Origin: Candidatus Woesearchaeota archaeon
GTDB lineage: Archaea; Nanobdellota; Nanobdellia; Woesearchaeales; JACPIF01
Direction: 5' to 3'
NCBI GenBank assembly: GCA_016188215.1
Contig: JACPIF010000004.1
Location: forward strand, 1 to 64,000
Length of the DNA stretch: 64,000 bases
The position numbers and the translations under genes are program-made. This document shows, one piece after another, positions 17,962 through 26,454 of this stretch. Numbering within the stretch: position 1 is the first letter of the stretch; the number at the start of each line of letters is the position of its first letter. Under the pieces are notes generated by a model that made no database searches, was not told the origin of the DNA, and was given only the letters and a program-made list of their open reading frames with translations.

Positions 17962-18252
17962 ATGACAAAGCAAGCAATTAAACAAAATAAAGAAAGAAAA
18001 GGAAACCATCAGCCAAGACTGGATACAGTTCTCATGGTAGAAGATGCCATAAAGGAGCGTAGCGGGGAATATGGCAAATTTCAGTTATGGAGGAGCCTGC
18101 CGAAATCAGTTATGTACCAGACTTTCTTAAAAATTTTGGACTATCTGGAATATTCCAATAAAATAGCCTTTGATAAAGAAGGGAAAGTTGGCTGGATTTT
18201 TAACCCCGAGCTATATAGGAAATACAGTGTACGAAAGGACTTGAGAAGGTAA
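17962..18252 (+). CDS. Small winged-helix-like DNA-binding protein
   Basis: The 96-residue protein has a basic N-terminal tail and a helix-turn-helix-like core (FQLWRSLPKSVMYQTFLKILDYLEYSNKIAFD) followed by a beta-wing-like VGWIFNPELYRKY. This pattern recurs in small archaeal regulators or antitoxin-like proteins. The promoter has several TATA-like tracts at 17925-17955. It lies beside the HEPN/MNT pair, but on the other strand. Family assignment is by visual pattern only. Confidence 0.5.
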   Translation: MTKQAIKQNKERKGNHQPRLDTVLMVEDAIKERSGEYGKFQLWRSLPKSVMYQTFLKILDYLEYSNKIAFDKEGKVGWIFNPELYRKYSVRKDLRR

Positions 18253-18287
18253 TTTATGGGGAAAATACAGCCGTTATAAATCATTCA

Positions 18288-18839
18288 TCATAATTCACCT
18301 CTTTTGAATTCAGGCAATAGCTTTTTCATCTCAAGCATGAACTCTCTTGCTCTTTTGAGAGAAGTATTTGCCTTCTGCTCCTGTATTGTTTCAGTCATAT
18401 TATACTGGAATCTGGAGCGCTTGCCCATTTCCATTGAATAAAATTCTATAATCTCCTCTGATTTAATGGAAGCGATCTCCAAAGCATCTTCTTTTGTGTC
18501 TTCGTATTCTTCCAGCAGGCCTTTCCTGATTTTATCCATAACCAAAACGATTAAGGCATCGCTGGTTACTTTATGGACTACCTTTGAGCCAGTCTTATAG
18601 CCCAGCTGCAATAAAACAGCGTTTGCAATGTAAAACATTGAATAATAGGAAATGACTACAACCCACAAATAAGGCCTAAGGGCGCTGTTCATGCACTCTT
18701 CAGCAAGATTCAATGACTGCTCTGCATTTTTTATATACATTTGCCTTGCAGTTTCGTTCTTCTCTTTTTTGATTAAGCCATCCTGCAGGTATTGGTCAAA
18801 GTTCTGCTTTGCCTCCTTTTTCTTATTTGTATCTATCAA
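18288..18839 (-). CDS. HEPN-domain protein (toxin-like) of a HEPN/MNT pair
   Basis: This all-helical 183-residue protein has the HEPN layout: RPYLWVVVISYYSMFYIANAVL in helix 2, GSKVVHKVT, and a late KRSRFQYNMTET segment comparable to the basic/Tyr motif of HEPN proteins. HEPN partners of MNT nucleotidyltransferases are ribonuclease toxins or inactive relatives. The TTG start is supported by a perfect AGGAGGTGAT seven bases upstream. The antitoxin-like MNT gene ends 59 bases upstream; an AAAAATC-CTT-GATTTTT hairpin lies between them. Confidence 0.72.
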   Translation of the reverse strand: MIDTNKKKEAKQNFDQYLQDGLIKKEKNETARQMYIKNAEQSLNLAEECMNSALRPYLWVVVISYYSMFYIANAVLLQLGYKTGSKVVHKVTSDALIVLVMDKIRKGLLEEYEDTKEDALEIASIKSEEIIEFYSMEMGKRSRFQYNMTETIQEQKANTSLKRAREFMLEMKKLLPEFKRGEL

Positions 18840-18898
18840 AAAATCACCTCCTGATCTCTTGGAGATGCTAAAAATCCTTGATTTTTATCATCAATCAT

Positions 18899-19480
18899 TC
18901 ACATCAGCCCGTAATACTGCTCTATTCCATATAAAATTACATTATTTTTTAAAGCTTCCTGTCCGACATTTGGCTCTTTTGCATTAACCATTTCAATAAA
19001 CTGGCTTTCCGAAAAAACCAATGGGTGCAAAGGCAGAGGCATGGAGCGGGCTGTCCTATTAATATCCTTTTCAAAGGCATCTTCAAGCCCGTCAGGGCAT
19101 ATAACCATTAAGTCGATATCAGAACTCTTTGTTTGTGTTCGCTTTGCATATGAGCCGAACAGCAGCAAAACATACAGCTTTGATTTTATGGCCCTCTTGA
19201 AGCTGCTGAGCATGACTGCAAGGTTCTTATCCTTTAAAATATCTTTTCTGCGCTCAAATTCCGCTTCAAAAACAAGAGGATGAACTATCTTGTTAAGCTT
19301 TACCCTGCTTGACTGCCCAAAAGTCTCAATCTTCACCAATAATGCTTTTTCCAGCCTTTTAATAATAGAATAAACATTTTTGTAGTCCATTTTCAGGGAT
19401 AGGGATATGCTGCGGATATTCAATTCTTCATTTTTGCTCTCTATGAGGAATTTTATAATAGTTGATTCTTTGCCTCTCAT
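18899..19480 (-). CDS. MNT nucleotidyltransferase with N-terminal HTH (antitoxin-like)
   Basis: The 193-residue protein joins a winged HTH (residues 1-70: NIRSISLSLKMDYKNVYSIIKRLEKA) to a minimal nucleotidyltransferase whose active motif is LFGSYAKRTQTKSSDIDLMV (GSx10DxD, about residues 108-127). Known MNT antitoxins AMPylate their HEPN toxin. The fused HTH suggests it also represses its own operon, and overlapping palindromes cover its promoter. First gene of the pair with the HEPN protein. Confidence 0.82.
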   Translation of the reverse strand: MRGKESTIIKFLIESKNEELNIRSISLSLKMDYKNVYSIIKRLEKALLVKIETFGQSSRVKLNKIVHPLVFEAEFERRKDILKDKNLAVMLSSFKRAIKSKLYVLLLFGSYAKRTQTKSSDIDLMVICPDGLEDAFEKDINRTARSMPLPLHPLVFSESQFIEMVNAKEPNVGQEALKNNVILYGIEQYYGLM

Positions 19481-19490
19481 GTTAATAACA

Positions 19491-19516
19491 CCATAGAATT
19501 ATGGTAATATGACCAT
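19491..19516. promoter_or_regulatory. Overlapping palindromes at the HEPN/MNT promoter
   Basis: CCATA-GAAT-TATGG (19491-19504) overlaps ATGGT-AATATG-ACCAT (19501-19516), just upstream of the MNT start and next to the TATA-like ATATATTTAAATC. This is a reasonable operator for autorepression by the HTH of the MNT protein (inference). Confidence 0.45.
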
Positions 19517-19655
19517 ATATTTAAATCTTTTCATTTTTCCTTGAAAAATACTCAAGCATGTGGCATAAAGACTATGAAAGGCTGTTCAAATATTAGCAAA
19601 AAAGTAGATTTTTTATACTAGTTCTTTCAGAAATGACCCTATTATGAAGTGATAG

Positions 19656-19695
19656 CCTGAGGGAGCAGAACTGAGTTCTGGAACCCCTGACTCAG
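19656..19695 (+). promoter_or_regulatory. Nested hairpin in the leader of the zinc-ribbon gene
   Basis: CAGAAC-TGA-GTTCTG (19666-19680) is nested inside CTGAG (19657-19661) and CTCAG (19691-19695). The Shine-Dalgarno GAGGTGA follows at once and the ATG is at 19706. The hairpin could affect translation or bind a protein. Confidence 0.4.
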
Positions 19696-19705
19696 AGGTG
19701 AAAAT

Positions 19706-20047
19706 ATGGAAGAATACAGCAATGTCACGATAGCCTGCATGAAGTGCAAGAAGAAGGTTGCAGTAAAAGATATGAAGTATTCCAGGAATGGAGAAGACCT
19801 TATCTGCATGGAATGCTCTAATGCTGAGAAAGGGGTCAAAGTTCCCGGCGCAAGCTCCGGATTGGTAAGGCCGATGGCAAGCTCAGCAAAGCAAGCGCAG
19901 AAAGAGACAAGCCAGAAAGTCAGCTATGAATGCGAGAAGTGCGGCTATAAGTTCTCAAGGAATAAGGGGATACCGATTAACTCATGCCCATACTGCAATG
20001 GAGGGCCGTTAAGCAAATCAGAGCAATTTGGGTTTTATAATGTTTGA
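19706..20047 (+). CDS. Double zinc-ribbon protein (113 aa)
   Basis: The protein has an N-terminal CMKC (11-14) with CMEC (35-38), a linker rich in Ser and Ala, then a C-terminal CEKC (about 76-79) with CPYC (about 95-98). Both are typical zinc knuckles. The start is fixed by GAGGTGA a few bases upstream. Similar small zinc-ribbon proteins are common in DPANN archaea with unknown function; binding of nucleic acid is likely. It converges on the tyrA-like pseudogene with one base between stops. Confidence 0.75.
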   Translation: MEEYSNVTIACMKCKKKVAVKDMKYSRNGEDLICMECSNAEKGVKVPGASSGLVRPMASSAKQAQKETSQKVSYECEKCGYKFSRNKGIPINSCPYCNGGPLSKSEQFGFYNV

Positions 20048-20048
20048 G

Positions 20049-21247
20049 CTAAAATAATGGAGCATATCCAAAGCGTTTTATGATATCAGTAGCTACTCTA
20101 TTTGCTTCTGCGATTTGCTCATCACTAAAAAACGCTTTTGTTTCTTTGAATTTCTGTTTGAAACCTTCACTATCTCCATTTTGTACTAATGTATTCCATT
20201 CAAGCACTGCCCGGACAAACTGCAGATCATGCTCTCTGATTGTTAGATCGTTAAATGCAGCCTGAAAAGCCTCTTCTTTTAGTTCAGGAGTTCTGCATAT
20301 GTATTCCATTTTTCCCAATTCTATGCGCGATATTGGTGTGCCACACAGCTGGGTCTCGAAGGGATTTTTCTTTAGTCTAAAATACATCACAGGCTCTGCT
20401 AAATTGCTAAGTTCAGAATTTGGTGTTCTTTCATTTGCAGGAATATTTCCCAGACTGTATTCTCCCATGACCTTATCGTCTAGTAAGAGGGGATTTTTTT
20501 GCCTTTGCCTAAAAACATACTCTATAGCTTCATCGACTGTTTCTCTAAATTTTGCTTCTTGCCCTGTTATCATGAGCGTAAAAAGATCGAACACCGCTGT
20601 AGTATACGCGTCAATTTGATCCTTGGCCCGTGGATTTAGCATCATTATGCCACCAGACACATGAGGCTTGCCAGACAAGACTCGTATTGTAGAAGAGGCT
20701 TTCATATTGCCAATACCGCCAATATACGCTGTATTTTGCCACGGAAAAAAACCGCAGTATTTCCATGCAGTTCCCCTGCTGATTGCTTTAAAATGCGCAG
20801 TTGCCTGCGTATCTGCAGTTTTATTATCATGCTCTTCATAGCTTCCTAATGGTATGATTTTACAGCCGAAGATATCAACCAGCACCTTCATTTGTTGGTA
20901 AACATCAGGAGAGATTCTGAAAGGAACTGTTGCCATAGCCTGCCCTTGAGTGGGGACTCCAGGTCTATATAATGTATGAACACCCATAGTTTGTACATCT
21001 TCAGGCAAAGAATCAAATGCCTGCACTGCAGGGGTCATAACAGATAATGCACTTACTACAACCGCACCTTGCTTGGTGGATGTCCTATTGTATTTGACCG
21101 CAGATCCAACATTTTCAACTTCCATGCAATAGAATTGTACGTCACTTACTCTAGCTACTGATGGGCCATCTTCAACCCCTGCCTTGCAAACTCAGGTGCA
21201 TAATAAGAGCCTATTTCACCTGCGCCATGGATACCTATTATAGCCAT
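20049..21247 (-). pseudogene. Prephenate dehydrogenase-like gene with a frameshift
   Basis: The long frame (20049-21125, 358 aa) looks like the middle and C-terminal part of TyrA: YEEHDNKTADTQATAHF aligns with the EEHD...TH motif, and TPISRIELGKM and GDSEGFKQKFKETKAFF match the dimerisation region. The missing NAD half begins upstream in another frame: MAIIGIHGAGEIGSYYAPEF from the ATG at 21247 supplies GxGxxG. One extra base in the C4 run at 21176-21179 would join both frames into about 399 residues. Codon use differs from neighbours. It may be decayed, a sequencing error, or a recoded gene. Confidence 0.7.
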
Positions 21248-21291
21248 CGACGAGACTATTCTAAGACGCTTTTTAAGCTTTGCGTCAACTC

Positions 21292-22191
21292 TTATCTTAA
21301 TTCTTCAAGAACTTTTGCGAAATATGCCATCATATTATCACATAACCCATGGCCGCAATTCTCTACGTAAATGAACTGCTTGGGCTGGTTGGCGAGAGAA
21401 TACGTGTACTGCGCGTTCTGCACTGGTATAGTTGTGTCGTTCTGGCCGTGAAGGAAGTAAACAGGGCGCGGCGCGATTAATGCAATGTAGTGGTCTGGAT
21501 TGATGGAATCAAGGAACGCCTGCTGTTGCGCATCCCCAGTCTTGATAGGGCCGTAGCCTGCGCTTGATACGATGATGGCTGCCTTAATGCCCGGGTCTAG
21601 CGCGGCTGCAACTGCTGTAAACCTGCCGCCCATGCTCTCTCCCATGAGGAGCACATTGCCTTTGTCAACATATGGCATCTGCTTTACAAGGTCAACTGCA
21701 CTGAGCGCATCATAAATCACTAGATGCTGCACCGGCTCTTTTCCCATAAGAAATGTTTGGTAATCGCGGTCTAGGGAAGGGAATATGCTGCCAGTTTCAC
21801 CTACTCCTCTTTGGTCAAAGGTAAATGCGACAAAGCCATGGCTTGCTGCAAACCTTGCAACGCGGGCCTCATCTTCTTTTCTCACACCGCCGCCTGGAAG
21901 GATGACGATAGCTGGCAGTTTGGCATGTTCTGCTGATTTTGGGGTGTAAAGTAACCCATATATGCTGATGTCTTTGCTTGTAAAGGTGAGCTTTTGCTCG
22001 GTAAAGTTTGCAGTTTCATTGGTTGAGAGAATAGAGAAGGAGACTGCCACTCTCTGCAATGGATAGTGGAGGTAATGATTGCTGTCAATATAATATGGCT
22101 TTTGTTTAATGTAGAAGTAAGCCATGGCAGACAGAATAATGAGGGTAAGTAATATCACTAGTAGCTTGAGTTTCTTCTTGGAGATATTCAT
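21292..22191 (-). CDS. Membrane-anchored alpha/beta hydrolase
   Basis: The 299-residue protein has one N-terminal membrane helix (residues about 8-26) and an extracytoplasmic alpha/beta-hydrolase domain. The nucleophile elbow is LMGESMGGR, the oxyanion region VILPGGGV, and later catalytic residues lie in LHGQNDTTIPV (Asp) and NCGHGLC (His). It belongs with the dienelactone hydrolase or acyl-peptidase-like group; the substrate is unknown. I chose ATG 22191 because it overlaps the upstream stop as ATGA and has GGAG before it. Confidence 0.82.
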   Translation of the reverse strand: MNISKKKLKLLVILLTLIILSAMAYFYIKQKPYYIDSNHYLHYPLQRVAVSFSILSTNETANFTEQKLTFTSKDISIYGLLYTPKSAEHAKLPAIVILPGGGVRKEDEARVARFAASHGFVAFTFDQRGVGETGSIFPSLDRDYQTFLMGKEPVQHLVIYDALSAVDLVKQMPYVDKGNVLLMGESMGGRFTAVAAALDPGIKAAIIVSSAGYGPIKTGDAQQQAFLDSINPDHYIALIAPRPVYFLHGQNDTTIPVQNAQYTYSLANQPKQFIYVENCGHGLCDNMMAYFAKVLEELR

Positions 22192-22643
22192 GTTCTCCAG
22201 TTCCTGGAAAGCCATGTATTGGCAAAGCCCCAGAAATCGTCTTCATCCTGTACGCCTGCGAGGCTGCCAATCTGCCGCAAAGGATAGCCGCCATTATAAT
22301 GGCTAAGCCTTTCCTCCTCTATGCCGTACATAAATGGCCAACCTTTTCTTGCGTTATGCAGCCAATAGCCTGCATCCAGAAGCTGCTGCCTATATTGCGG
22401 CTTCCTTGTTGTTGCGAGTTTCACAAAACCGACATACGAACATTGCTGTTGAGGATCAATTGCGGTTGCCAATGTCTCAGGAAAGTGGGCATCAAACATA
22501 TCTGCGTCAAGAGCTTTCATAAGCTTTTGGGCTTCTGTCTTTATCATTGCGCGAATCTCTTCTCCTGTGAGAGCATGCTCTCTCCGGAACACCTTCTTGT
22601 CAAGGAGATAAATGTATACCAGGTAATCAACTAACATGCCCAT
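22188..22643 (-). CDS. Hypothetical protein (151 aa), possibly HD-like
   Basis: I do not recognise this soluble protein, rich in aromatic residues (YNGGYPLRQIGSLAG, DDFWGFANTWLSRNW). The start MGMLVDYLVYIYLLDKK at 22643 is preferred: a TATA-like CTTTTAAATGG lies about 27 bases upstream, and longer versions run into the divergent promoter. Its stop overlaps the hydrolase start, so the pair is coupled. Confidence 0.55.
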   Translation of the reverse strand: MGMLVDYLVYIYLLDKKVFRREHALTGEEIRAMIKTEAQKLMKALDADMFDAHFPETLATAIDPQQQCSYVGFVKLATTRKPQYRQQLLDAGYWLHNARKGWPFMYGIEEERLSHYNGGYPLRQIGSLAGVQDEDDFWGFANTWLSRNWRT

Positions 22644-22717
22644 GGAGGGGATGAATAATGCCCCATTTAAAAGATTTAGGGAAATTCTTTTATAGCAAGG
22701 AGCTAAAAGTATTTGAT

Positions 22718-23074
22718 ATGGCACACATCACCCGTAAGACTTTTAAGTGCACCAAGTGCGGGGAGTGCTGCAAGCCTATAACCAAGGTTTCTGAGAAAGA
22801 TATACAAAGGATAGAGAAGGCCGGCTTTAAGCGCGGGGAATTCCTGGATGTTGATCCTTTCAGGAAAGAGTCAGGTGTGAAGGATGTGCTGAAACGGAAG
22901 AATGGCTACTGCATGTTCCTCAGGGATAATAAAGACAAGACATTTGACTGCACTATATATGAGCACAGGCCGGATGTATGCAGAGAATATCCTTTCTTCG
23001 AAGGTGTAGAGAAGCTGCCGAGCTGCCTGCCGAATGAGCTGGTGTGGTATAAGAAGATTGAGGAGATGGGCTAG
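22718..23074 (+). CDS. YkgJ-family cysteine cluster protein
   Basis: The 118-residue protein carries the spaced cysteines of the YkgJ (CxxCxxCC) family: FKCTKCGECCKPI, then CMFL, FDCTIYEHRPDVCREYPF and SCLP. These probably bind a metal or Fe-S centre; the biochemical role is unknown. I chose ATG 22718 because TTTTATAG lies 27-30 bases before it, which fits leaderless transcription. The ATG at 22658 would sit in the promoter of the divergent gene. Confidence 0.75.
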   Translation: MAHITRKTFKCTKCGECCKPITKVSEKDIQRIEKAGFKRGEFLDVDPFRKESGVKDVLKRKNGYCMFLRDNKDKTFDCTIYEHRPDVCREYPFFEGVEKLPSCLPNELVWYKKIEEMG

Positions 23075-23131
23075 GAGACTTTTACCATTCTATTGTAGAT
23101 ATATTTATAAAGGAAATGAACATACCAAAAA

Positions 23132-24442
23132 ATGGTTCCCATGCGAAGTATTGTGCCTATTTCCGAGCTTAAGCATTATGTAGATCAGGAAATAGAGGTA
23201 GCTGGATGGGTTGACACGCTGCGCGACCAGAAGAGGATGCAATTTCTAATAGCAAGGGATCATACTGGAAGGGTGCAGGCAATTAATGAAAAGAGGGGAG
23301 ACGAACTTGAAAGAACAATATCAGCTTTAACTCCAGAATCCGTTCTGTATGCCACTGGAAGAGTCGTGAGCAATCAAAAAGTTAAGTTAAATCAACTAGA
23401 GATTGTGCTTAGTGGGATAGATATTCTCAGCATCGCACAAACTCCTATACCTATTAATGAAACTGCAGCCCTTGAGGCGAGACTCGACTGGAGGTACATT
23501 GACTTGCGCAAACCTTCAAACAGATTAATATTCTTAGTACAGACTGAAATAGAAGCTGCAATGCGTGCATACTGGCTTGAACATGGTTTTATAGAGATAC
23601 ATTCACCAAAGCTAGTAGAAGGAGCCACTGAATCTGGTGCAGAGCTATTTCAGCTTGAATATTTTGGTAAAACAGCCTCACTTGCTCAATCCCCACAGTT
23701 CTATAAGCAGATGGCAATGGCCGCAGGCTTCAACAGGGTTTTTGAAATAGGACCCGTGTTTAGAGCAAATCCCTCATTTACATCCCGGCATGATACTGAA
23801 TTTACAAGTATTGACATGGAAATATCCTGGATAGAATCACACGAGGATGTCATGGCATTTGAAGAGCGTTGGCTTCAATATGCATTAGGAATAGTAGCAG
23901 CTAAGTATGGCAAAGAAATAAAGGAACATTTCGGTGTTGAATTAGGTGTTCCCAGCGTTCCATTTCCCAGGGTTTCCATGAAGGAGGCATACGATATTTT
24001 GCAAAGTAAAGGATACGAGCCTCCAGAAAAGGGAGACCTTGATCCAGGGGGAGAGCGGACCCTTGCACAACATATTAAAGAGAAGCATGGGCATGAGTTC
24101 GTCTTTGTGAAAGATTATCCTATTTCAGTGCGTCCCTTTTACCATATGCGGCACGCTGGCAGGCCAGACACTACGCGAAGTTTTGATCTTATCTGGAATG
24201 GCCTTGAAATTACTACTGGAGCACAGCGCGAGCACAGGTATGAACCACTCTACCAGCAGGCAATTGAGAAGGGAGTAAATCCTGACTCCATTAAACACTA
24301 CTTAGAGTTCTTCAAGCATGGATGCCCCCCTCATGGAGGCTTTGGAATGGGTCTAACAAGAATACTTATGAACGTACTAGGCCTTAGAAATGTTAGGGAG
24401 GTCACCTTCCTGTACCGAGGTCCAAATAGATTAGTACCATAA
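23132..24442 (+). CDS. aspS: Aspartyl-tRNA synthetase (archaeal/nondiscriminating type)
   Basis: This class IIb synthetase of 436 residues has an N-terminal OB-fold anticodon domain (EVAGWVDTLRDQKRMQFLIARD) and a catalytic domain with motif 2 VFRANPSFTSRHDTEFT and motif 3 GGFGMGLTRILMNVLGL. The end EVTFLYRGPNRLVP resembles the AspRS type that also serves tRNA-Asn in organisms with GatCAB. The gene is AT-richer than its neighbours. A TATA-like ATATATTTATAAAG lies about 35 bases upstream, and an aaRS-like paralogue follows directly. Confidence 0.92.
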   Translation: MVPMRSIVPISELKHYVDQEIEVAGWVDTLRDQKRMQFLIARDHTGRVQAINEKRGDELERTISALTPESVLYATGRVVSNQKVKLNQLEIVLSGIDILSIAQTPIPINETAALEARLDWRYIDLRKPSNRLIFLVQTEIEAAMRAYWLEHGFIEIHSPKLVEGATESGAELFQLEYFGKTASLAQSPQFYKQMAMAAGFNRVFEIGPVFRANPSFTSRHDTEFTSIDMEISWIESHEDVMAFEERWLQYALGIVAAKYGKEIKEHFGVELGVPSVPFPRVSMKEAYDILQSKGYEPPEKGDLDPGGERTLAQHIKEKHGHEFVFVKDYPISVRPFYHMRHAGRPDTTRSFDLIWNGLEITTGAQREHRYEPLYQQAIEKGVNPDSIKHYLEFFKHGCPPHGGFGMGLTRILMNVLGLRNVREVTFLYRGPNRLVP

Positions 24443-25840
24443 GTGGTCCAGATGATACAATGCGTGGAAGAGGTTGTCGCGACAGCAGTCGCAGGTTACA
24501 ACTGTGACATAACTGGCAGAGTCACTGCTGTAAGGAAACATAGTAATGTACTCTTTCTTGATGTGGAGGATCATACCGGCAAAGTACAAATTGTAGTTGA
24601 AAAAACCCGCAATGATATATTTGCTCAAGCCTCACATATTACACCAGGTTCTTACATTACTGTTAGTGGCACCTATGGCAGTGAGGGGCTCTTGCAGCCG
24701 GAAATACTGGCAGCTTCACTCACCGTGGAATCCTTAGCTACATTAGCGATGTCACCCCTGCCTTGGGAAATTAACGGCCTTCATCACCGACATGGTAAGC
24801 AGATATTTGATTTCCCGGGATATTATCTTGCAAACCCACAGCGTGCCTCTGTACTTAGAATCAAGACAAACTTTGTCTTGGCTCTACACCGATACTTTCA
24901 GGATAACAAATTTACACTGGTAGAACCTCCAATTCTTACAGATAAGGTTCTTTATACGCCCGAATCCGCAGTGAGAGCACAGTTACATGGCGAAGAGGTT
25001 TTTCTTTCACAATGCGCAACCTTTGAGCTTGAGCCGCTGGCAATGGTCTTTAAAAAAGTATATACTATCTCCCCTGCTTTTCGCAACGAGCCTGCTGGCT
25101 CCAAGCGCCACTTGGCTGAATATACCCATGTCAAGGCTGAAGTGCTATTTGCTGATTTGGACAGCCTAATACATCTTGCTAGTGAGGCCCTATATCAAGC
25201 ACTTGAGAATTGCCTTTCAAAAAGCGAACTGGAACTTTCAATGATAAAGACTGATATCAATCTTGACAAAATGCACCCAAAAAATCATGTTAGGATAACT
25301 TATGATGAAGCTTTTAAAATTGCCCAGGCAGCCGGCTCTTCTACAGAATATAGTCACGGGCTTACAGATTTTGATAAGCAATCAGTGACACGTCACCTTG
25401 ATGAAGTCTATGTTTGGGTTATGTTTCCGCCCTTTGATAGCGAGGGGTTTCCTTACCGCAGGAAAAGTGATGCACCTCACCTTTCAATGGTGGCTGATTT
25501 GATAGCTCCCAATGGCGCTGGTGAATTGGTTGGTGTTGCAGAGAAGATAGCCAATGCTGAAGAATTGATAGAAAACTTAATCTTAAAAGGTAAAGGCCGT
25601 GAAATTAGGCAATACTGGGATTATATTCTGCTCCGAAAACAGGGTATGCCCCCCCATGGAGGATTGGGCGCAGCACCTGAACGAATTCTCTATGGCCTCC
25701 TTGGGCTGAATCATATAAGACTAACTAAGCCCTGGCCACGGTACCCTGACAGACACATAAACTCCCAACCTGAGAAAGAGCTTAATCCATGGAGGGACGA
25801 AGATCTCGATAGATTAATCAAGAAATATAATATAACCTAA
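24443..25840 (+). CDS. AspRS/AsnRS-like class II synthetase paralogue
   Basis: The 465-residue protein has an N-terminal OB-fold (CDITGRVTAVRKHSNVLFLDVED) and a class IIb core: motif 2 AFRNEPAGSKRHLAEYTHVKAE and motif 3 HGGLGAAPERILYGLLGL. The end HIRLTKPWPRYPDRHI resembles AsnRS-related proteins rather than true AspRS. It may charge tRNA-Asn, or be one of the synthetase-derived amino-acid ligases. It begins at a GTG abutting the aspS stop (or at ATG 24452). It shares the AT-rich composition of aspS, suggesting joint transfer. Confidence 0.75.
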   Translation: MVQMIQCVEEVVATAVAGYNCDITGRVTAVRKHSNVLFLDVEDHTGKVQIVVEKTRNDIFAQASHITPGSYITVSGTYGSEGLLQPEILAASLTVESLATLAMSPLPWEINGLHHRHGKQIFDFPGYYLANPQRASVLRIKTNFVLALHRYFQDNKFTLVEPPILTDKVLYTPESAVRAQLHGEEVFLSQCATFELEPLAMVFKKVYTISPAFRNEPAGSKRHLAEYTHVKAEVLFADLDSLIHLASEALYQALENCLSKSELELSMIKTDINLDKMHPKNHVRITYDEAFKIAQAAGSSTEYSHGLTDFDKQSVTRHLDEVYVWVMFPPFDSEGFPYRRKSDAPHLSMVADLIAPNGAGELVGVAEKIANAEELIENLILKGKGREIRQYWDYILLRKQGMPPHGGLGAAPERILYGLLGLNHIRLTKPWPRYPDRHINSQPEKELNPWRDEDLDRLIKKYNIT

Positions 25841-25849
25841 CTTACAAAT

Positions 25850-26344
25850 TTAAGCTAATGAATCACTATGTTTTCTAATCTTCTTTGCCAGAGCCTCAAG
25901 TGCTTTGTCATCTGCCTTCTTGTAGTCATGTGATGAAATATACCCCTCATATTTCGCAAAATACTTATCAACATCTGATTTTATTGGTTTCCATTCTCCA
26001 CTCTTGAGAGTGTCATGCATAGGAAACAGTTTGGCATGAAAATGATCTACTCCAAATCCTTCAAATATCATTCCGGTACGGCCTACATCCTTAAAATGGC
26101 TATCCAATAATTTGCCTACTTTCTTGGCTGCTACAACTAATTCCTTTAAAACAGTATCTGGAGCTTCAAATGCATAGCTATTAAAATGTTTTTTTGTAAT
26201 TATCACCGAAACACCCTCAGTATTTGGAAATATAGATAGGAAAGCAAGATGGTTCTTGTCCTCCCAGATTTTATGGCATGGTAACTCACATTTAACTATT
26301 TTACAGAATATACAATCTCTATTTTTAACTTTCATACAATGCAT
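25850..26344 (-). CDS. HIT-family nucleotide hydrolase-like protein
   Basis: The 164-residue protein has a zinc-like CIFCKIV start and the HIT core. The histidine triad reads DHFHAKLFPMH: the first two histidines, including the presumed nucleophile (middle His), are present, but the third triad position is Lys. HIT proteins hydrolyse AMP-linked or dinucleoside substrates. It converges with the synthetase-like gene. A second ATG three codons in (MKVKNRDC) is an alternative start. Confidence 0.85.
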   Translation of the reverse strand: MHCMKVKNRDCIFCKIVKCELPCHKIWEDKNHLAFLSIFPNTEGVSVIITKKHFNSYAFEAPDTVLKELVVAAKKVGKLLDSHFKDVGRTGMIFEGFGVDHFHAKLFPMHDTLKSGEWKPIKSDVDKYFAKYEGYISSHDYKKADDKALEALAKKIRKHSDSLA

Positions 26345-26454
26345 GATTTCTTTTTTTATTTAAATATCTATCCTTAGTTTTCTTGCCTGCCTTAAGCCGA
26401 TACCTTTAAATATCCTCCATCTTTCCTAAGGCTAGATTCTAGAGGATAAAACTA

